From: Micromonospora siamensis | GTDB taxonomy: Bacteria; Actinomycetota; Actinomycetes; Mycobacteriales; Micromonosporaceae | Length of the DNA stretch: 64,000 nt | NCBI RefSeq assembly: GCF_900090305.1 | Contig: NZ_LT607751.1 | Span: 992,001 to 1,056,000, forward strand | Reading direction: 5' to 3' | Shown here: one piece after another, positions 18,475 through 27,487 of the stretch | How the letters are laid out: each line of letters begins with the position of its first letter | Position numbering within the stretch: the stretch's first letter is position 1 | Program-made: the position numbers and the translations under genes | Notes under the pieces: generated by a model | Told to the model about the DNA's origin: nothing | Database searches by the model: none | The model's input: the letters and a program-made list of their open reading frames with translations, nothing else

Positions 18475-19665
18475 GTGACGGTGAGCCGGGAGATCGACGA
18501 CATCCTGCAGCGTGGCGCGGACGGCGGGCGGATCACGCCCGAGGAGGCCCTGCTGCTCTACACCGAGGCGCCCTTCCACGCCCTGGGCGAGGCGGCCGAC
18601 GCGGTACGCCGGCGGCGCTACCCGGACAACGTCGTCACGTACCTGATCGACCGCAACATCAACTACACGAACGTCTGCGTGACGGCGTGCAAGTTCTGCG
18701 CCTTCTACCGCGCGCCGAAGCACAAGGAGGGGTGGACCCACCCCACCGAGGAGATCCTGCGCCGCTGCGGCGAGGCGGTCGAGCTGGGCGCCACCCAGGT
18801 GATGCTCCAGGGCGGGCACCACCCCGACTACGGCGTGGAGTACTACGAGGAGCTCTTCTCCTCGGTCAAGAAGGCGTACCCGCAGCTGGCCATCCACTCG
18901 ATCGGCCCGAGCGAGATCCTGCACATGGCCAAGGTGTCCGGGGTGAGCCTGGACGAGGCCATCGCCCGGATCAAGGCCGCCGGGCTGGACTCGATCGCCG
19001 GCGCCGGCGCGGAGATGCTGCCCGAGCGGCCGCGCCGGGCGATCGCCCCGCTCAAGGAGTCCGGCGAGCGGTGGCTGGAGGTCATGGAGCTGGCCCACCG
19101 GCAGGGGGTCGAGTCGACCGCCACGATGATGATGGGCACCGGCGAGACCGCCGCCGAGCGGATCGAGCACCTGCGGATGATCCGCGACGTGCAGGACCGC
19201 ACCCGGGGCTTCCGCGCCTTCATCCCGTGGACGTACCAGCCCGAGAACAACCACCTCAAGGGCCGCACCCAGGCCACCACCCTGGAATACCTCCGACTGG
19301 TCGCGGTGGCCCGGCTCTTCTTCGAGACCGTGCCGCACCTCCAGGCGTCCTGGCTGACCACCGGCAAGGACGTCGGCCAGCTCTCCCTGCACATGGGCGT
19401 CGACGACCTGGGCTCGATCATGCTGGAGGAGAACGTCATCTCCTCGGCCGGCGCCCGACACCGCTCCAACCTGCACGAGCTGATCGGCATGATCCGCACC
19501 GCCGGCCGGGTCCCGGCCCAGCGGGACACGCTCTACAACCGGCTGGCCGTGCACTGGACGCCGGCGGACGACCCGAGCGACGACCGGGTGGTCTCCCACT
19601 TCTCCTCCATCGCCCTGCCCGGTGGCGGAGTGGGCAAGGCCCTTCCGCTGGTCGACGCGCGCTGA
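18475..19665 (+). CDS. mqnC: Cyclic dehypoxanthinyl futalosine synthase MqnC (radical SAM)
   Basis: A 396-residue radical SAM enzyme. The 4Fe-4S site CxxxCxxC is C68, C72, C75 within NYTNVCVTACKFCAFYR; further blocks are LQGGHHPDYGVEYYEELF and a PWTYQPENN segment. It cyclises dehypoxanthine futalosine, a middle step in menaquinone synthesis, after the MqnA and MqnB steps. TAGGCT lies seven bases before the GTG, and no clear Shine-Dalgarno is present. Its C-terminus is followed at once by a broken surface-protein gene. Confidence 0.93.
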   Translation: MTVSREIDDILQRGADGGRITPEEALLLYTEAPFHALGEAADAVRRRRYPDNVVTYLIDRNINYTNVCVTACKFCAFYRAPKHKEGWTHPTEEILRRCGEAVELGATQVMLQGGHHPDYGVEYYEELFSSVKKAYPQLAIHSIGPSEILHMAKVSGVSLDEAIARIKAAGLDSIAGAGAEMLPERPRRAIAPLKESGERWLEVMELAHRQGVESTATMMMGTGETAAERIEHLRMIRDVQDRTRGFRAFIPWTYQPENNHLKGRTQATTLEYLRLVAVARLFFETVPHLQASWLTTGKDVGQLSLHMGVDDLGSIMLEENVISSAGARHRSNLHELIGMIRTAGRVPAQRDTLYNRLAVHWTPADDPSDDRVVSHFSSIALPGGGVGKALPLVDAR

Positions 19666-19666
19666 C

Positions 19667-19969
19667 GCCAGGCCCCGGCCACGGGGCACCGCAGCCCGCC
19701 GAACATCGCTATGGTCCCCGTCGTACCGCCCCAGTGCCACCGGCCGGCCGTCGCCCACGCCGAGCCATGGCGCCGACGCGGGTGACGGTGACGGGCAGGG
19801 CGGCGGCGACGGCAACGGTGGTGGCACCCTGCCGCTGACCGGCGCGCCGGCCGTGATGATCGGGGCCGTCGGCGCCGGCGTGCTGCTGGCCGGTGGGGCC
19901 ATGCTGATGGTCGCCCGGCGGCGCCGGGTGGTGCTGGTGAGCCCCGGCGACGAGGAGTCGACGGACTGA
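19667..19969 (+). pseudogene. Remnant of an LPxTG-like cell-wall-anchored protein
   Basis: The frame encodes a Pro/Ser/Thr stalk ([18 protein letters not shown]), a Gly/Asp linker, LPLTG, a membrane span (VMIGAVGAGVLLAGGAMLMVA), RRRR and the tail VVLVSPGDEESTD. This is the last part of a sortase substrate and resembles the C-terminus of the intact gene at 20347. No ATG, GTG or TTG exists in this frame between the mqnC stop and LPLTG, and the only start that reaches it lies inside mqnC. The 5-prime part has evidently been lost. Confidence 0.7.
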
Positions 19970-20346
19970 GGGGGTCGGGCCGGCCGCGGGGCAGGAACGC
20001 CGCCGCACCGGGTGGTCTCCGGATCCACGCAGGTCACAGCCTGGAAACGCTTACGCGTGGGGGCTGGTGCGGGATCGCCGCCCGTCGCTAATGTGCCGGC
20101 TCGTAGCACCGCCCCCCCGGAGCCGACCAGGGCGGCGAGGCAGGTCCTCCATCGGCCCAGGCGGGCCGTTCACATAACGCACGGCAGCGGGAGCGGGACG
20201 ACATCGTCCCGCTCCCGCTGTTTCCCGGGGTGGACGTCCCTTGGGAAGGCACCGGCGAAACCCGGGCGGCGGTCCTGGCGTAGCGGGACCGGCTTCGATA
20301 GCGTCCCTCGGGTTCCGCACTTTCCGTCCCTTACCCCGGGGGATCG
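19970..20346. other. Intergenic region before the LPxTG gene
   Basis: About 380 bases with no credible gene. It contains TGGAAACGCTTACG (20042-20055), which is close to a LacI/CcpA-type operator half-palindrome, and the strong hairpin listed at 20185. The sequence 20060-20160 shows no tRNA or riboswitch core that I can recognise. TAGCGT at 20299-20304 is a possible -10 for the downstream gene but has only a weak -35. Confidence 0.4.
20185..20220 (+). terminator. Intrinsic terminator-like hairpin
   Basis: Seventeen bases (20185-20201) pair perfectly with 20204-20220 around a two-base centre; TTT follows. It probably ends transcription coming from mqnC and the gene remnant. Confidence 0.75.
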
Positions 20347-21720
20347 ATGATCTTCGCAAACCGCTCGGCGCTGGCGCGTGCCGGTGCCGCAGCCCTGCTC
20401 GCCGTCGGTGGCCTCACCGCCGCGGCCACACCCGCCGTCGCAGCGGCGCCGACCGTCCCCGCACCCGCCGGCGCCGCAGCCGGCGAGGCCGACCTGGCCC
20501 TGGTGCCGCTGAGCACCAAGCTGGCCGTGGGCGTCCGCGAGGCGCGGGCCAAGCCCTTCAAGTTCACCGTGGACAACACCCGAGGCGCGGCCGACGCCCG
20601 GGGCGTGACGTACACGGTGGACGTCAGCAACCTCGACCCCGACCGGGTCGGCTACCTGCTCGACCCGGACTGCGCCGTCGCGCGGGACGGCGACAGCTTC
20701 ACCTGCCCGCTCGGCGACCTCGCCGCCGGCACCAGCGAGGACTTCGCGGTCCCGCTGTTCAGCACCGGCGGCCGGGGTGAGGCCGGCAGCCTCACCGTCA
20801 CGATCGGCTCGGCCACCGCCGACCAGGAACTCGGCGACAACACCGTCGACGTGGACATCGAGGTGACCGAGGCCGGCTACGACCTGACCGCCTGGGCCCA
20901 GGACGTCTACGCCGACGCGGTGGTCGACGGCGACGATGCCGGCGAGAACGCCCTGCGTGGGGTCCGGCCGGGGGACACCGCGCCCCTGGACTGGGTGGTC
21001 TACAACGCCGGCAGCCGCGCTACGACCGGCGTCTTCTACGGCATCACCCTGCCCGCCGGGGTCACCTTCGCCGAGCTGCCGTCCGGCTGCGTACGCCAGG
21101 AGATCGGCGGTCTCGCCCAGGCGTTCTGCCAGGACGACGCCGTCGTGCTGCGGCCGGGCGAGTTCTACACCGACACCGTCCGGGTGACCGTGGACGCGCG
21201 GGTCGACGACCCGGTGCTGCGGATCGGCAACCTCTTCGCCGTCGGCCTGGACGGCGTCTCGGCCGCCCGGGCCACCGCCAAGCAGCGGCCGCGGGTTGCC
21301 ACGAAGGAGCAGCGCCGCACGTTCGCCGAGGTGGACGAGGGGGACAACAGCACGGTGTTCGACGTCTTCGTCGACCTCTCCGCCGAGCCGACCACCGGCC
21401 CGACCGGCGAGCCGACCCCGACGGCGACGGCGACCCCGACGGTCGCCCCGACCGGCACGCCGACCGCCTCGCCGACGGTCGCGCCGACCGGCCAGCCGAC
21501 CGTCGCGCCCACCGGTCAGCCGACCACGGCCCCGGGCACCGGCGGTGACGGTGGTGGCTCCGGCTCCGACGACGGTGGGCTGCCGGTGACCGGTGTGCAG
21601 GCCGGCCTGATCGGCGGCATCGGCCTCGCGGTGCTGGCCGCCGGCGGGGCGCTGCTGCTGCTCGCCCGCCGCCGACGGGTGGTGCTCGTCACCCCGGGTG
21701 ACGAGACGTCGACCGACTGA
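20347..21720 (+). CDS. LPxTG-like cell-wall-anchored surface protein
   Basis: A 457-residue exported protein. Signal peptide [22 protein letters not shown] ending near AVAAA; two repeated Ig-like/CARDB-type modules follow (about 45-180 and 180-340); then a Pro/Thr stalk of PT-rich repeats such as PTVAPTGQ (about 350-395). LPVTG at 412-416 is followed by a membrane span, RRRR and the extra tail [13 protein letters not shown]. Sortase would link it to peptidoglycan. Molecular function unknown; it may be structural. GGGGGA precedes the ATG. A hairpin terminator lies 15 bases after the stop. Confidence 0.78.
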   Translation: MIFANRSALARAGAAALLAVGGLTAAATPAVAAAPTVPAPAGAAAGEADLALVPLSTKLAVGVREARAKPFKFTVDNTRGAADARGVTYTVDVSNLDPDRVGYLLDPDCAVARDGDSFTCPLGDLAAGTSEDFAVPLFSTGGRGEAGSLTVTIGSATADQELGDNTVDVDIEVTEAGYDLTAWAQDVYADAVVDGDDAGENALRGVRPGDTAPLDWVVYNAGSRATTGVFYGITLPAGVTFAELPSGCVRQEIGGLAQAFCQDDAVVLRPGEFYTDTVRVTVDARVDDPVLRIGNLFAVGLDGVSAARATAKQRPRVATKEQRRTFAEVDEGDNSTVFDVFVDLSAEPTTGPTGEPTPTATATPTVAPTGTPTASPTVAPTGQPTVAPTGQPTTAPGTGGDGGGSGSDDGGLPVTGVQAGLIGGIGLAVLAAGGALLLLARRRRVVLVTPGDETSTD

Positions 21721-21734
21721 TCCGTACGCGGAGG

Positions 21735-21767
21735 ACGGGGGCGCGGTGGTCACCACCGCGCCCCCGT
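21735..21767. terminator. Hairpin terminator after the surface-protein gene
   Basis: A perfect 15-bp stem (21735-21749 with 21753-21767) around a TCA loop. It isolates the surface-protein gene from the methyltransferase gene. Confidence 0.8.
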
Positions 21768-21823
21768 TCGCGTCCCGGCGACCCACCCGGCGTACGGGCG
21801 CGGGCGGCTGGCAGAGTGGAGGG

Positions 21824-22534
21824 GTGAGCCGTACCCCGCAGGGCCAGCGCGCCAGCCTGGACAAGCAGCCGCACGAGGTCGCCGCGATGTTCGACGGCGT
21901 GGCGGCTCGCTACGACCTGACCAACACGGTGCTCTCCTTCGGGCAGGACCGGTTCTGGCGCCGGGCCACCCGGGCGGCCCTCGGCCTGCGCCCCGGTGAG
22001 CGGGTGCTGGACGTCGGCGCGGGCACCGGCGTGTCGACCGAGGAACTGGCCCACTCCGGCGCGTACGCGGTCGGCGCTGACCTCTCGCTCGGCATGCTGC
22101 ACGCCGGCAAGCGGAGTCGTCCGCACGTCCCGCTGCTGGCCGGGGACGCGCTGCGGCTGCCGTTCGCCGACGCGAGCTTCGACGCGGTGACCATCTCCTT
22201 CGCCCTGCGCAACGTGTCGGACACCGACGCGGCGCTGCGTGAGCTGGCCCGGGTCACCCGCCCCGGCGGGCGGCTGGTGGTGTGCGAGTTCAGCACCCCG
22301 GTCAATCCGGCGTTCCGGACCGTCTACCTGTCGTACCTGATGCGCTCGTTGCCGGCGGTCGCCCGCGCGGTGTCCAGCAACCCCGACGCGTACGTCTACC
22401 TGGCCGAGTCGATCCGGGCCTGGCCGGACCAGCGGGCCCTGGCGGCGCGGGTCGGCGCGGCCGGGTGGGGCCGGGTCGGCTGGCGGAACCTCACCGGGGG
22501 AGTGGTGGCGCTGCACCGCGCGACCCGCGACTGA
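21824..22534 (+). CDS. menG: Demethylmenaquinone methyltransferase (MenG/UbiE family)
   Basis: A 236-residue SAM-dependent methyltransferase. Motif I is [10 protein letters not shown] (61-70); the family-specific [10 protein letters not shown] (125-133) and [23 protein letters not shown] segment identify the UbiE/MenG group. It performs the last C-methylation of menaquinone. The GTG at 21824 has GTGGAGG upstream and gives the usual family length; the longer frame from 21698 overlaps the terminator. No ubiquinone genes are visible, so menaquinone is the likely product. Confidence 0.9.
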   Translation: MSRTPQGQRASLDKQPHEVAAMFDGVAARYDLTNTVLSFGQDRFWRRATRAALGLRPGERVLDVGAGTGVSTEELAHSGAYAVGADLSLGMLHAGKRSRPHVPLLAGDALRLPFADASFDAVTISFALRNVSDTDAALRELARVTRPGGRLVVCEFSTPVNPAFRTVYLSYLMRSLPAVARAVSSNPDAYVYLAESIRAWPDQRALAARVGAAGWGRVGWRNLTGGVVALHRATRD

Positions 22535-22613
22535 ACCCTCCCCGGATGAGAGTTGCCTGGACATCCTGCGAAATACGATGCATTTGTCCTTTTTGTCCCC
22601 GTAAGCTCGGCGC

Positions 22614-22838
22614 ATGACGCGAGCAGACGAGGCGCCCGGCGCGACGGACGAGGACGCCGCCGAACTCATCGCCCAGCTCCGCGCGCTGGCCGGAGCCGAT
22701 CCGGCCGACGTCCGGCAGGTCGTCGCCGAGGTGTTGGCGGCGCTGGACCGGGTCGCCGGGGGCGCGCTGCGCGAGCACCTGCCGGAGGCGATCCGGATCG
22801 ACGCCGGACTGGACCCGGTGACGCCCCGTCACGGCTGA
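22614..22838 (+). CDS. Small hypothetical protein
   Basis: A 74-residue acidic, Ala-rich, probably helical protein (DEDAAELIAQLRALAGADPADVRQVVAEVLAALDRV region). I recognise no family. There is no Shine-Dalgarno, but TAAGCT (22602-22607) lies six bases before the ATG, consistent with a leaderless transcript. It sits between the methyltransferase and the flavoprotein genes. A real but uncharacterised gene is likely from its codon usage and position. Confidence 0.55.
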   Translation: MTRADEAPGATDEDAAELIAQLRALAGADPADVRQVVAEVLAALDRVAGGALREHLPEAIRIDAGLDPVTPRHG

Positions 22839-22870
22839 CGCCGCAGTGGACGCTCACCCGCCGTCACCTC

Positions 22871-22897
22871 GGCCGGTTAGGCCCACCTAACCCGGCC
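22871..22897. promoter_or_regulatory. Inverted repeat resembling an IdeR/DmdR iron box
   Basis: GGTTAGGCCCACCTAACC (22875-22892) is a near-perfect palindrome whose core TTAGGCccACCTAA differs at one base from the right part of the Streptomyces DmdR iron box. Against the 19-base IdeR consensus it matches about 14 positions. It lies about 80 bases before the flavoprotein start. As an RNA it would also form an 11-bp hairpin, so a terminator for the small ORF is the alternative. Confidence 0.35.
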
Positions 22898-22973
22898 GGC
22901 ATATGACGTCGGTCATAGACTCCAACCCGATCGGCTTGTGAAGCATTTCACGAGCATGCGGGAGGAGGCGCAG

Positions 22974-24248
22974 ATGACCGCGGTGGAGAACGACGCCGAC
23001 GTGATCGTCGTGGGCGCCGGTCCCGGAGGATCGGCGACCGCATACCACCTGGCGCGGCACGGCGTACGCGTGCTGCTGCTGGAGAAGACCGAGTTCCCCA
23101 GGGAGAAGGTCTGCGGCGACGGGTTGACCCCGCGCGCCGTACGACAGCTCATCCGGATGGGCGTGGACACCTCGCCCGAGGCCGGCTGGCTGCAGAACAA
23201 GGGCCTACGGGTGATCGGCGGCGGGGTACGCCTGGAACTGGACTGGCCCGACCTGGCCAGCTTCCCCAACTACGGCCTGGTCCGTACCCGGCTCGACTTC
23301 GACGACCTGCTCGCCCAGCGCGCGGTCGCCGCCGGGGCGAAGCTGCGGACCGGCGTGAACGTGCTGGGTCCGGTGCTCGACGCCGACGACCGGGTGATCG
23401 GGGTGCAGGCCGAGGTGGGCCCGGACAAGGAGCCGGCCAGCTTCCACGCGCCGCTGGTGGTCGCCGCGGACGGCGTGTCCGGCCGGTTCCCGCTCGCCCT
23501 CGGGCTCGCCAAGCGGGAGGACCGGCCGATCGGCGTCGCGGTCCGCCGCTACTACAAGTCACCCGCGAAGCACGACGACGACTACCTGGAGTCGTGGCTG
23601 GAGCTGCGGGCCAAGGGCAGCGACGCGCTGCTGCCGGGCTACGGCTGGATCTTCGGCCTCGGCGACGGCCGGGTGAACGTCGGCCTGGGCGTGCTGAACT
23701 CCTCGTCGGCGTTCGGCAGGACGAACTACCGGCGGCTGCTCACCGACTGGTTGGCCAACACCCCGGAGGACTGGGGGATGACCGACGAGACGAACGCGGA
23801 AGGGCCGATCCTCGGCGCCGCGCTGCCGATGGGCTTCAACCGGGTCCCGCACTACACCCGCGGGGTGCTGCTGGTCGGCGACTCCGGCGGCATGGTCAAC
23901 CCGTTCAACGGTGAGGGCATCGCGTACGCGATGGAGTCCGGTGAGCTGGCGGCCGAGGTCGCGGTGCAGGCGCTGGCCCGGCCGGCCGGCCCGGAGCGGG
24001 AGCGGGCGCTGATGGCGTACCCGCAGGAGCTGAAGGCCCGGTTCGGCGGCTACTACCGGCTCGGCGGGATCTTCGTGAAGCTGATCGGCCGTCCGGAGGT
24101 GATGCGGATGGCGACCAAGCACGGCATGCCGCACCCGATGCTGATGCGCTTCGTGCTCAAGCTGCTGGCCAACCTGACCGACCCGCGCGGCGGGGACGCG
24201 ATGGATCGGGTCATCAATGCGATGACGAAGGCGGCCCCGGCCGTGTAG
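22974..24248 (+). CDS. Geranylgeranyl reductase family FAD protein (menaquinone reductase MenJ-like)
   Basis: A 424-residue flavoprotein. Rossmann FAD motif VIVVGAGPGGSATAYHLARHG (GxGxxG at 14-19), a middle FPREKVCGDGLTPRAV block and the second FAD motif VLLVGDSGGMVNPFNGEGI. Relatives reduce isoprenoid double bonds; in mycobacteria MenJ saturates one bond of the menaquinone tail. The position between menG and nuoA supports a quinone-tailoring role, although archaeal-type lipid or chlorophyll-type reductases share the fold. Start 22974 has GGGAGGAGG upstream; the frame could begin 12 codons earlier. Confidence 0.8.
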   Translation: MTAVENDADVIVVGAGPGGSATAYHLARHGVRVLLLEKTEFPREKVCGDGLTPRAVRQLIRMGVDTSPEAGWLQNKGLRVIGGGVRLELDWPDLASFPNYGLVRTRLDFDDLLAQRAVAAGAKLRTGVNVLGPVLDADDRVIGVQAEVGPDKEPASFHAPLVVAADGVSGRFPLALGLAKREDRPIGVAVRRYYKSPAKHDDDYLESWLELRAKGSDALLPGYGWIFGLGDGRVNVGLGVLNSSSAFGRTNYRRLLTDWLANTPEDWGMTDETNAEGPILGAALPMGFNRVPHYTRGVLLVGDSGGMVNPFNGEGIAYAMESGELAAEVAVQALARPAGPERERALMAYPQELKARFGGYYRLGGIFVKLIGRPEVMRMATKHGMPHPMLMRFVLKLLANLTDPRGGDAMDRVINAMTKAAPAV

Positions 24249-24373
24249 GGCTGTCACCGCCGCCGTCCCGGCGTGCGGAGAGATCGACCCCCGCTGACGG
24301 AGGTCACGAGGGACGTGAATAGTGTGATTTTGGTCAAGCACCGAGGGCAGGGAAGGACGAGCAGGAGACAACG

Positions 24374-24739
24374 ATGACGCTCTCGCCTTACGCACCGATC
24401 ATCGGGCTGTTCGCCCTCGCCGCGGCGTTCGCGCTGTTCTCGGTGGCAGCCGCCCGCTTCGCCGGTCCCCGGCGGTTCAACAAGGCCAAGCTCGAGGCCT
24501 ACGAGTGTGGCATCGAGCCGAGCCCGCAGCCGGTGGGCGGCGGCCGGTTCCCGATCAAGTTCTACCTGACGGCGATGCTCTTCATCGTCTTCGACATCGA
24601 GATCATCTTCCTCTACCCCTGGGCGGTCTCGTTCGACGCCCTGCCGATCTTCGGCTTCGTGGAGATGGTCCTGTTCATCGTCGCGGTCTTCGTCGCATAC
24701 GCCTACGTCTGGCGGCGCGGCGGCCTGGACTGGGACTGA
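24374..24739 (+). CDS. nuoA: NADH-quinone oxidoreductase subunit A
   Basis: A 121-residue membrane subunit with three spans. Family marks are [15 protein letters not shown] between spans 1 and 2 and [13 protein letters not shown] in span 2. It helps join the membrane and peripheral arms of complex I near the quinone site. AGGAG precedes the ATG. It opens the nuoA-N operon; the preceding 125 bases hold TAGTGT (24320-24325) as a possible -10. Confidence 0.95.
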   Translation: MTLSPYAPIIGLFALAAAFALFSVAAARFAGPRRFNKAKLEAYECGIEPSPQPVGGGRFPIKFYLTAMLFIVFDIEIIFLYPWAVSFDALPIFGFVEMVLFIVAVFVAYAYVWRRGGLDWD

Positions 24740-24753
24740 GGGAGGTACGTCAG

Positions 24754-25431
24754 ATGGGCATCGAGGAGAAGCTCCCCGCCGGCGTCCTGCTCACCTCCGT
24801 GGAGAAGCTGGTCAACTGGTCGCGGAAGTCGTCCGTCTGGGGCGCCACCTTCGGCCTGGCCTGCTGCGCCATCGAGATGATGGCCGCCGGTGGTCCGCAC
24901 TACGACATGGGCCGCTGGGGCATGGAGGTCTTCCGGGCCTCGCCGCGGCAGGCGGACCTGATGATCGTGGCCGGCCGGGTGAGCCAGAAAATGGCTCCGG
25001 TGCTGCGCCAGATCTACGACCAGATGGCCGAGCCCCGCTGGGTCATCTCGATGGGCGTCTGCGCCAGCAGCGGCGGCATGTTCAACAACTACGCCATCGT
25101 GCAGGGCGTGGACCACGTCGTCCCGGTCGACATGTACCTCCCGGGCTGCCCGCCCAGGCCGGAGATGCTCATCGACGCGGTCCTCAAGCTCCGCGAGAAG
25201 ATCATGTACGAGCCGCTGGGCGCGAACGGCCGCAAGATGCTCGAGGCCCGCAAGGCGCGCGGTGACGTCCCCGTGGTCCCGTACGGCTCGATGCCGTCGT
25301 CGTACCGCAACGACAAGGCCCGGCGTGCCGAGTGGACGAAGGCGGTCCGCGAGGGGCGCGAGGAGCAGCTCCGGATCGAGAACTGGATGAAGGCGCAGAA
25401 CCACCTCCACCCGTCCGGGGGCATCAAGTGA
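24754..25431 (+). CDS. nuoB: NADH-quinone oxidoreductase subunit B
   Basis: A 225-residue peripheral subunit carrying the N2 4Fe-4S cluster, the last redox centre before quinone. Ligands are the adjacent C37-C38 in [10 protein letters not shown]103 in GVCASSGG and C132 in [14 protein letters not shown] lies in the 14-base gap after nuoA. Its stop overlaps the nuoC GTG. Confidence 0.96.
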   Translation: MGIEEKLPAGVLLTSVEKLVNWSRKSSVWGATFGLACCAIEMMAAGGPHYDMGRWGMEVFRASPRQADLMIVAGRVSQKMAPVLRQIYDQMAEPRWVISMGVCASSGGMFNNYAIVQGVDHVVPVDMYLPGCPPRPEMLIDAVLKLREKIMYEPLGANGRKMLEARKARGDVPVVPYGSMPSSYRNDKARRAEWTKAVREGREEQLRIENWMKAQNHLHPSGGIK

Positions 25432-26165
25432 CCGCACCGAACGACAGGAACGACAACGCCGGCGTACCGGTGCCGGTCACCCCGGCCGGCGCGAGCAGCA
25501 CCGCCCCCGCGGAGTACCCGCCGGCCAGCCCGGCCGGCCGGGGCATGTTCGGCATCCAGGGCAGCGGCGACGTCTCCGGCTTCGGCGGTCTGGTCCGCCA
25601 GCGCAAGCCGATCGAGGAGACCCCCCGGCCGTACGGCGGCTACTTCGACGAGGTCCGGGACGCGCTCGAGGAGGCGTACCCGCAGTTCGGCGAGGCGATC
25701 GAGAAGGTCGTCGTCGACCGGGGCGAGCTGACCCTGCACGTCCGTCCGGAGCGGATCGCCGAGGTCTGCCAGGTGATGCGGGACGACATGGCGCTCCGCT
25801 TCGAGCTCTGCTCCTCGGTGTCCGGCGTGGACTACCTGGGCGCCGACGAGCGGCGGCTGCACGTGGTCTACCAGCTCACCTCGATGACCTACCGGCGGAG
25901 GGTCCGGCTGGAGGCCGCCGTCTCGCCCGACGCGCCGCACCTGCCGAGCGTCACCGCCGTCTACCCGACCGCCGACTGGCAGGAGCGGGAGGCGTACGAC
26001 ATGTTCGGCGTCGTCTTCGACGGCCACCCCAACCTGACCCGGATCCTCATGCCGGACGACTGGGAGGGCCACCCGCAGCGCAAGGACTACCCGCTCGGCG
26101 GCGTCCCCGTCGAGTACAAGGGCGCGGAGATTCCCCCGCCGGACCGACGGAGGTCGTACCAGTGA
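25428..26165 (+). CDS. nuoC: NADH-quinone oxidoreductase subunit C
   Basis: A 245-residue peripheral subunit. The 30-kDa subunit signature is [25 protein letters not shown] with the following [18 protein letters not shown]. About 70 N-terminal residues rich in Pro/Ala/Gly precede the conserved domain, an actinobacterial-type extension. GTG overlaps the nuoB stop; its own stop overlaps nuoD. Confidence 0.95.
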   Translation: MTAPNDRNDNAGVPVPVTPAGASSTAPAEYPPASPAGRGMFGIQGSGDVSGFGGLVRQRKPIEETPRPYGGYFDEVRDALEEAYPQFGEAIEKVVVDRGELTLHVRPERIAEVCQVMRDDMALRFELCSSVSGVDYLGADERRLHVVYQLTSMTYRRRVRLEAAVSPDAPHLPSVTAVYPTADWQEREAYDMFGVVFDGHPNLTRILMPDDWEGHPQRKDYPLGGVPVEYKGAEIPPPDRRRSYQ

Positions 26166-27487
26166 CGACGTCGAACTACGCCACCGAGCGCGAGACCACC
26201 GAGGGCAAGGTCTTCACCGTCACCGGTGGAGACTGGGACCAGGTCGTCTCCGGTACCGACCCGATCAGCGACGAGCGGATCGTGGTCAACATGGGTCCGC
26301 AGCACCCGTCCACGCACGGCGTGCTGCGGCTGATCCTGGAGCTGGAGGGCGAGACGGTCCGGGAGGCCCGCTCGGTCGTCGGCTACCTGCACACCGGCAT
26401 CGAGAAGAACCTCGAATACCGCAACTGGGTCCAGGGCTCGACGTTCGTGACCCGGATGGACTACCTCTCCCCGATCTTCAACGAGACGGCGTACGCGCTC
26501 GCGGTGGAGAAGCTGCTCGGCATCACCGACGACATCACCGAGCGGGCCAACACCATCCGGGTGCTCATGATGGAGCTGAACCGGATCTCGTCGCACCTGG
26601 TCTGGCTGGCCACCACCGGCATGGAGCTCGGTGCGATCAACATGATGCTGTACGGCTTCCGCGAGCGGGAGTACATCCTCGAGATCTTCGAGATCATCAC
26701 CGGCCTGCGGATGAACCACGCGTACGTCCGCCCGGGCGGGGTGGCGCAGGACGTGCCGGACGACGCGATCGTCAAGATCCGCAAGTTCCTTGACCTGATG
26801 CCGAAGAAGCTCAAGGAGTACGAGAACCTCCTCTCCGGCCAGCCGATCTGGCTGGAGCGTACGCAGCACGTGGCGGTGCTGGACGTGACCGGCTGCCTGG
26901 CGCTGGGCGTGACCGGCCCGGTGCTGCGCTCCGCCGGGCTGGCCTGGGACCTGCGCAAGACCATGCCGTACTGCGGTTACGAGACCTACGAGTTCGACGT
27001 GCCGACGCACACCGACGGCGACGTGTGGGGCCGCTACCTGGTCCGGCTCGCCGAGATCCGGGAGTCGCTGAAGCTGGTCGAGCAGGCGCTGGACCGGTTG
27101 AGGCCGGGCCCGGTGATGGTGGCCGACAAGAAGATCGCCTGGCCGGCGCAGCTGGCCATCGGCGTCGACGGCATGGGCAACTCGCTGGAGCACGTCGCCA
27201 AGATCATGGGTCAGTCGATGGAGTCGCTGATCCACCACTTCAAGCTCGTCACCGAGGGCTTCCGGGTCCCGCCGGGCCAGGTCTACGTGGCCGTCGAGTC
27301 GCCCCGCGGCGAGCTGGGCGTGCACGCGGTCTCCGACGGCGGCACCCGGCCCTACCGGGTGCACTACCGGGAGCCGAGCTTCGTCAACCTCCAGGCCCTC
27401 CCGGCGATGGCCGAGGGCGGCCTGATCGCCGACGTGATCGCCGGCGGCGCCTCGCTGGACCCCGTGATGGGTGGTTGTGACCGATGA
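26162..27487 (+). CDS. nuoD: NADH-quinone oxidoreductase subunit D
   Basis: A 441-residue 49-kDa-type subunit forming the quinone pocket with NuoB. Visible marks are [49 protein letters not shown] and the C-terminal [15 protein letters not shown] and [12 protein letters not shown] overlaps the nuoC stop and its stop overlaps the nuoE ATG by four bases. Confidence 0.96.
   Translation: MTTSNYATERETTEGKVFTVTGGDWDQVVSGTDPISDERIVVNMGPQHPSTHGVLRLILELEGETVREARSVVGYLHTGIEKNLEYRNWVQGSTFVTRMDYLSPIFNETAYALAVEKLLGITDDITERANTIRVLMMELNRISSHLVWLATTGMELGAINMMLYGFREREYILEIFEIITGLRMNHAYVRPGGVAQDVPDDAIVKIRKFLDLMPKKLKEYENLLSGQPIWLERTQHVAVLDVTGCLALGVTGPVLRSAGLAWDLRKTMPYCGYETYEFDVPTHTDGDVWGRYLVRLAEIRESLKLVEQALDRLRPGPVMVADKKIAWPAQLAIGVDGMGNSLEHVAKIMGQSMESLIHHFKLVTEGFRVPPGQVYVAVESPRGELGVHAVSDGGTRPYRVHYREPSFVNLQALPAMAEGGLIADVIAGGASLDPVMGGCDR

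Noticed and set aside
20042..20055. LacI/CcpA-type operator
   Set aside because: Only a partial match, no LacI-family gene nearby; kept as a remark in the intergenic entry only.
20060..20180. Possible riboswitch or tRNA before the LPxTG gene
   Set aside because: No conserved ydaO/c-di-AMP, cobalamin or other core, and no cloverleaf with a CCA end could be found.
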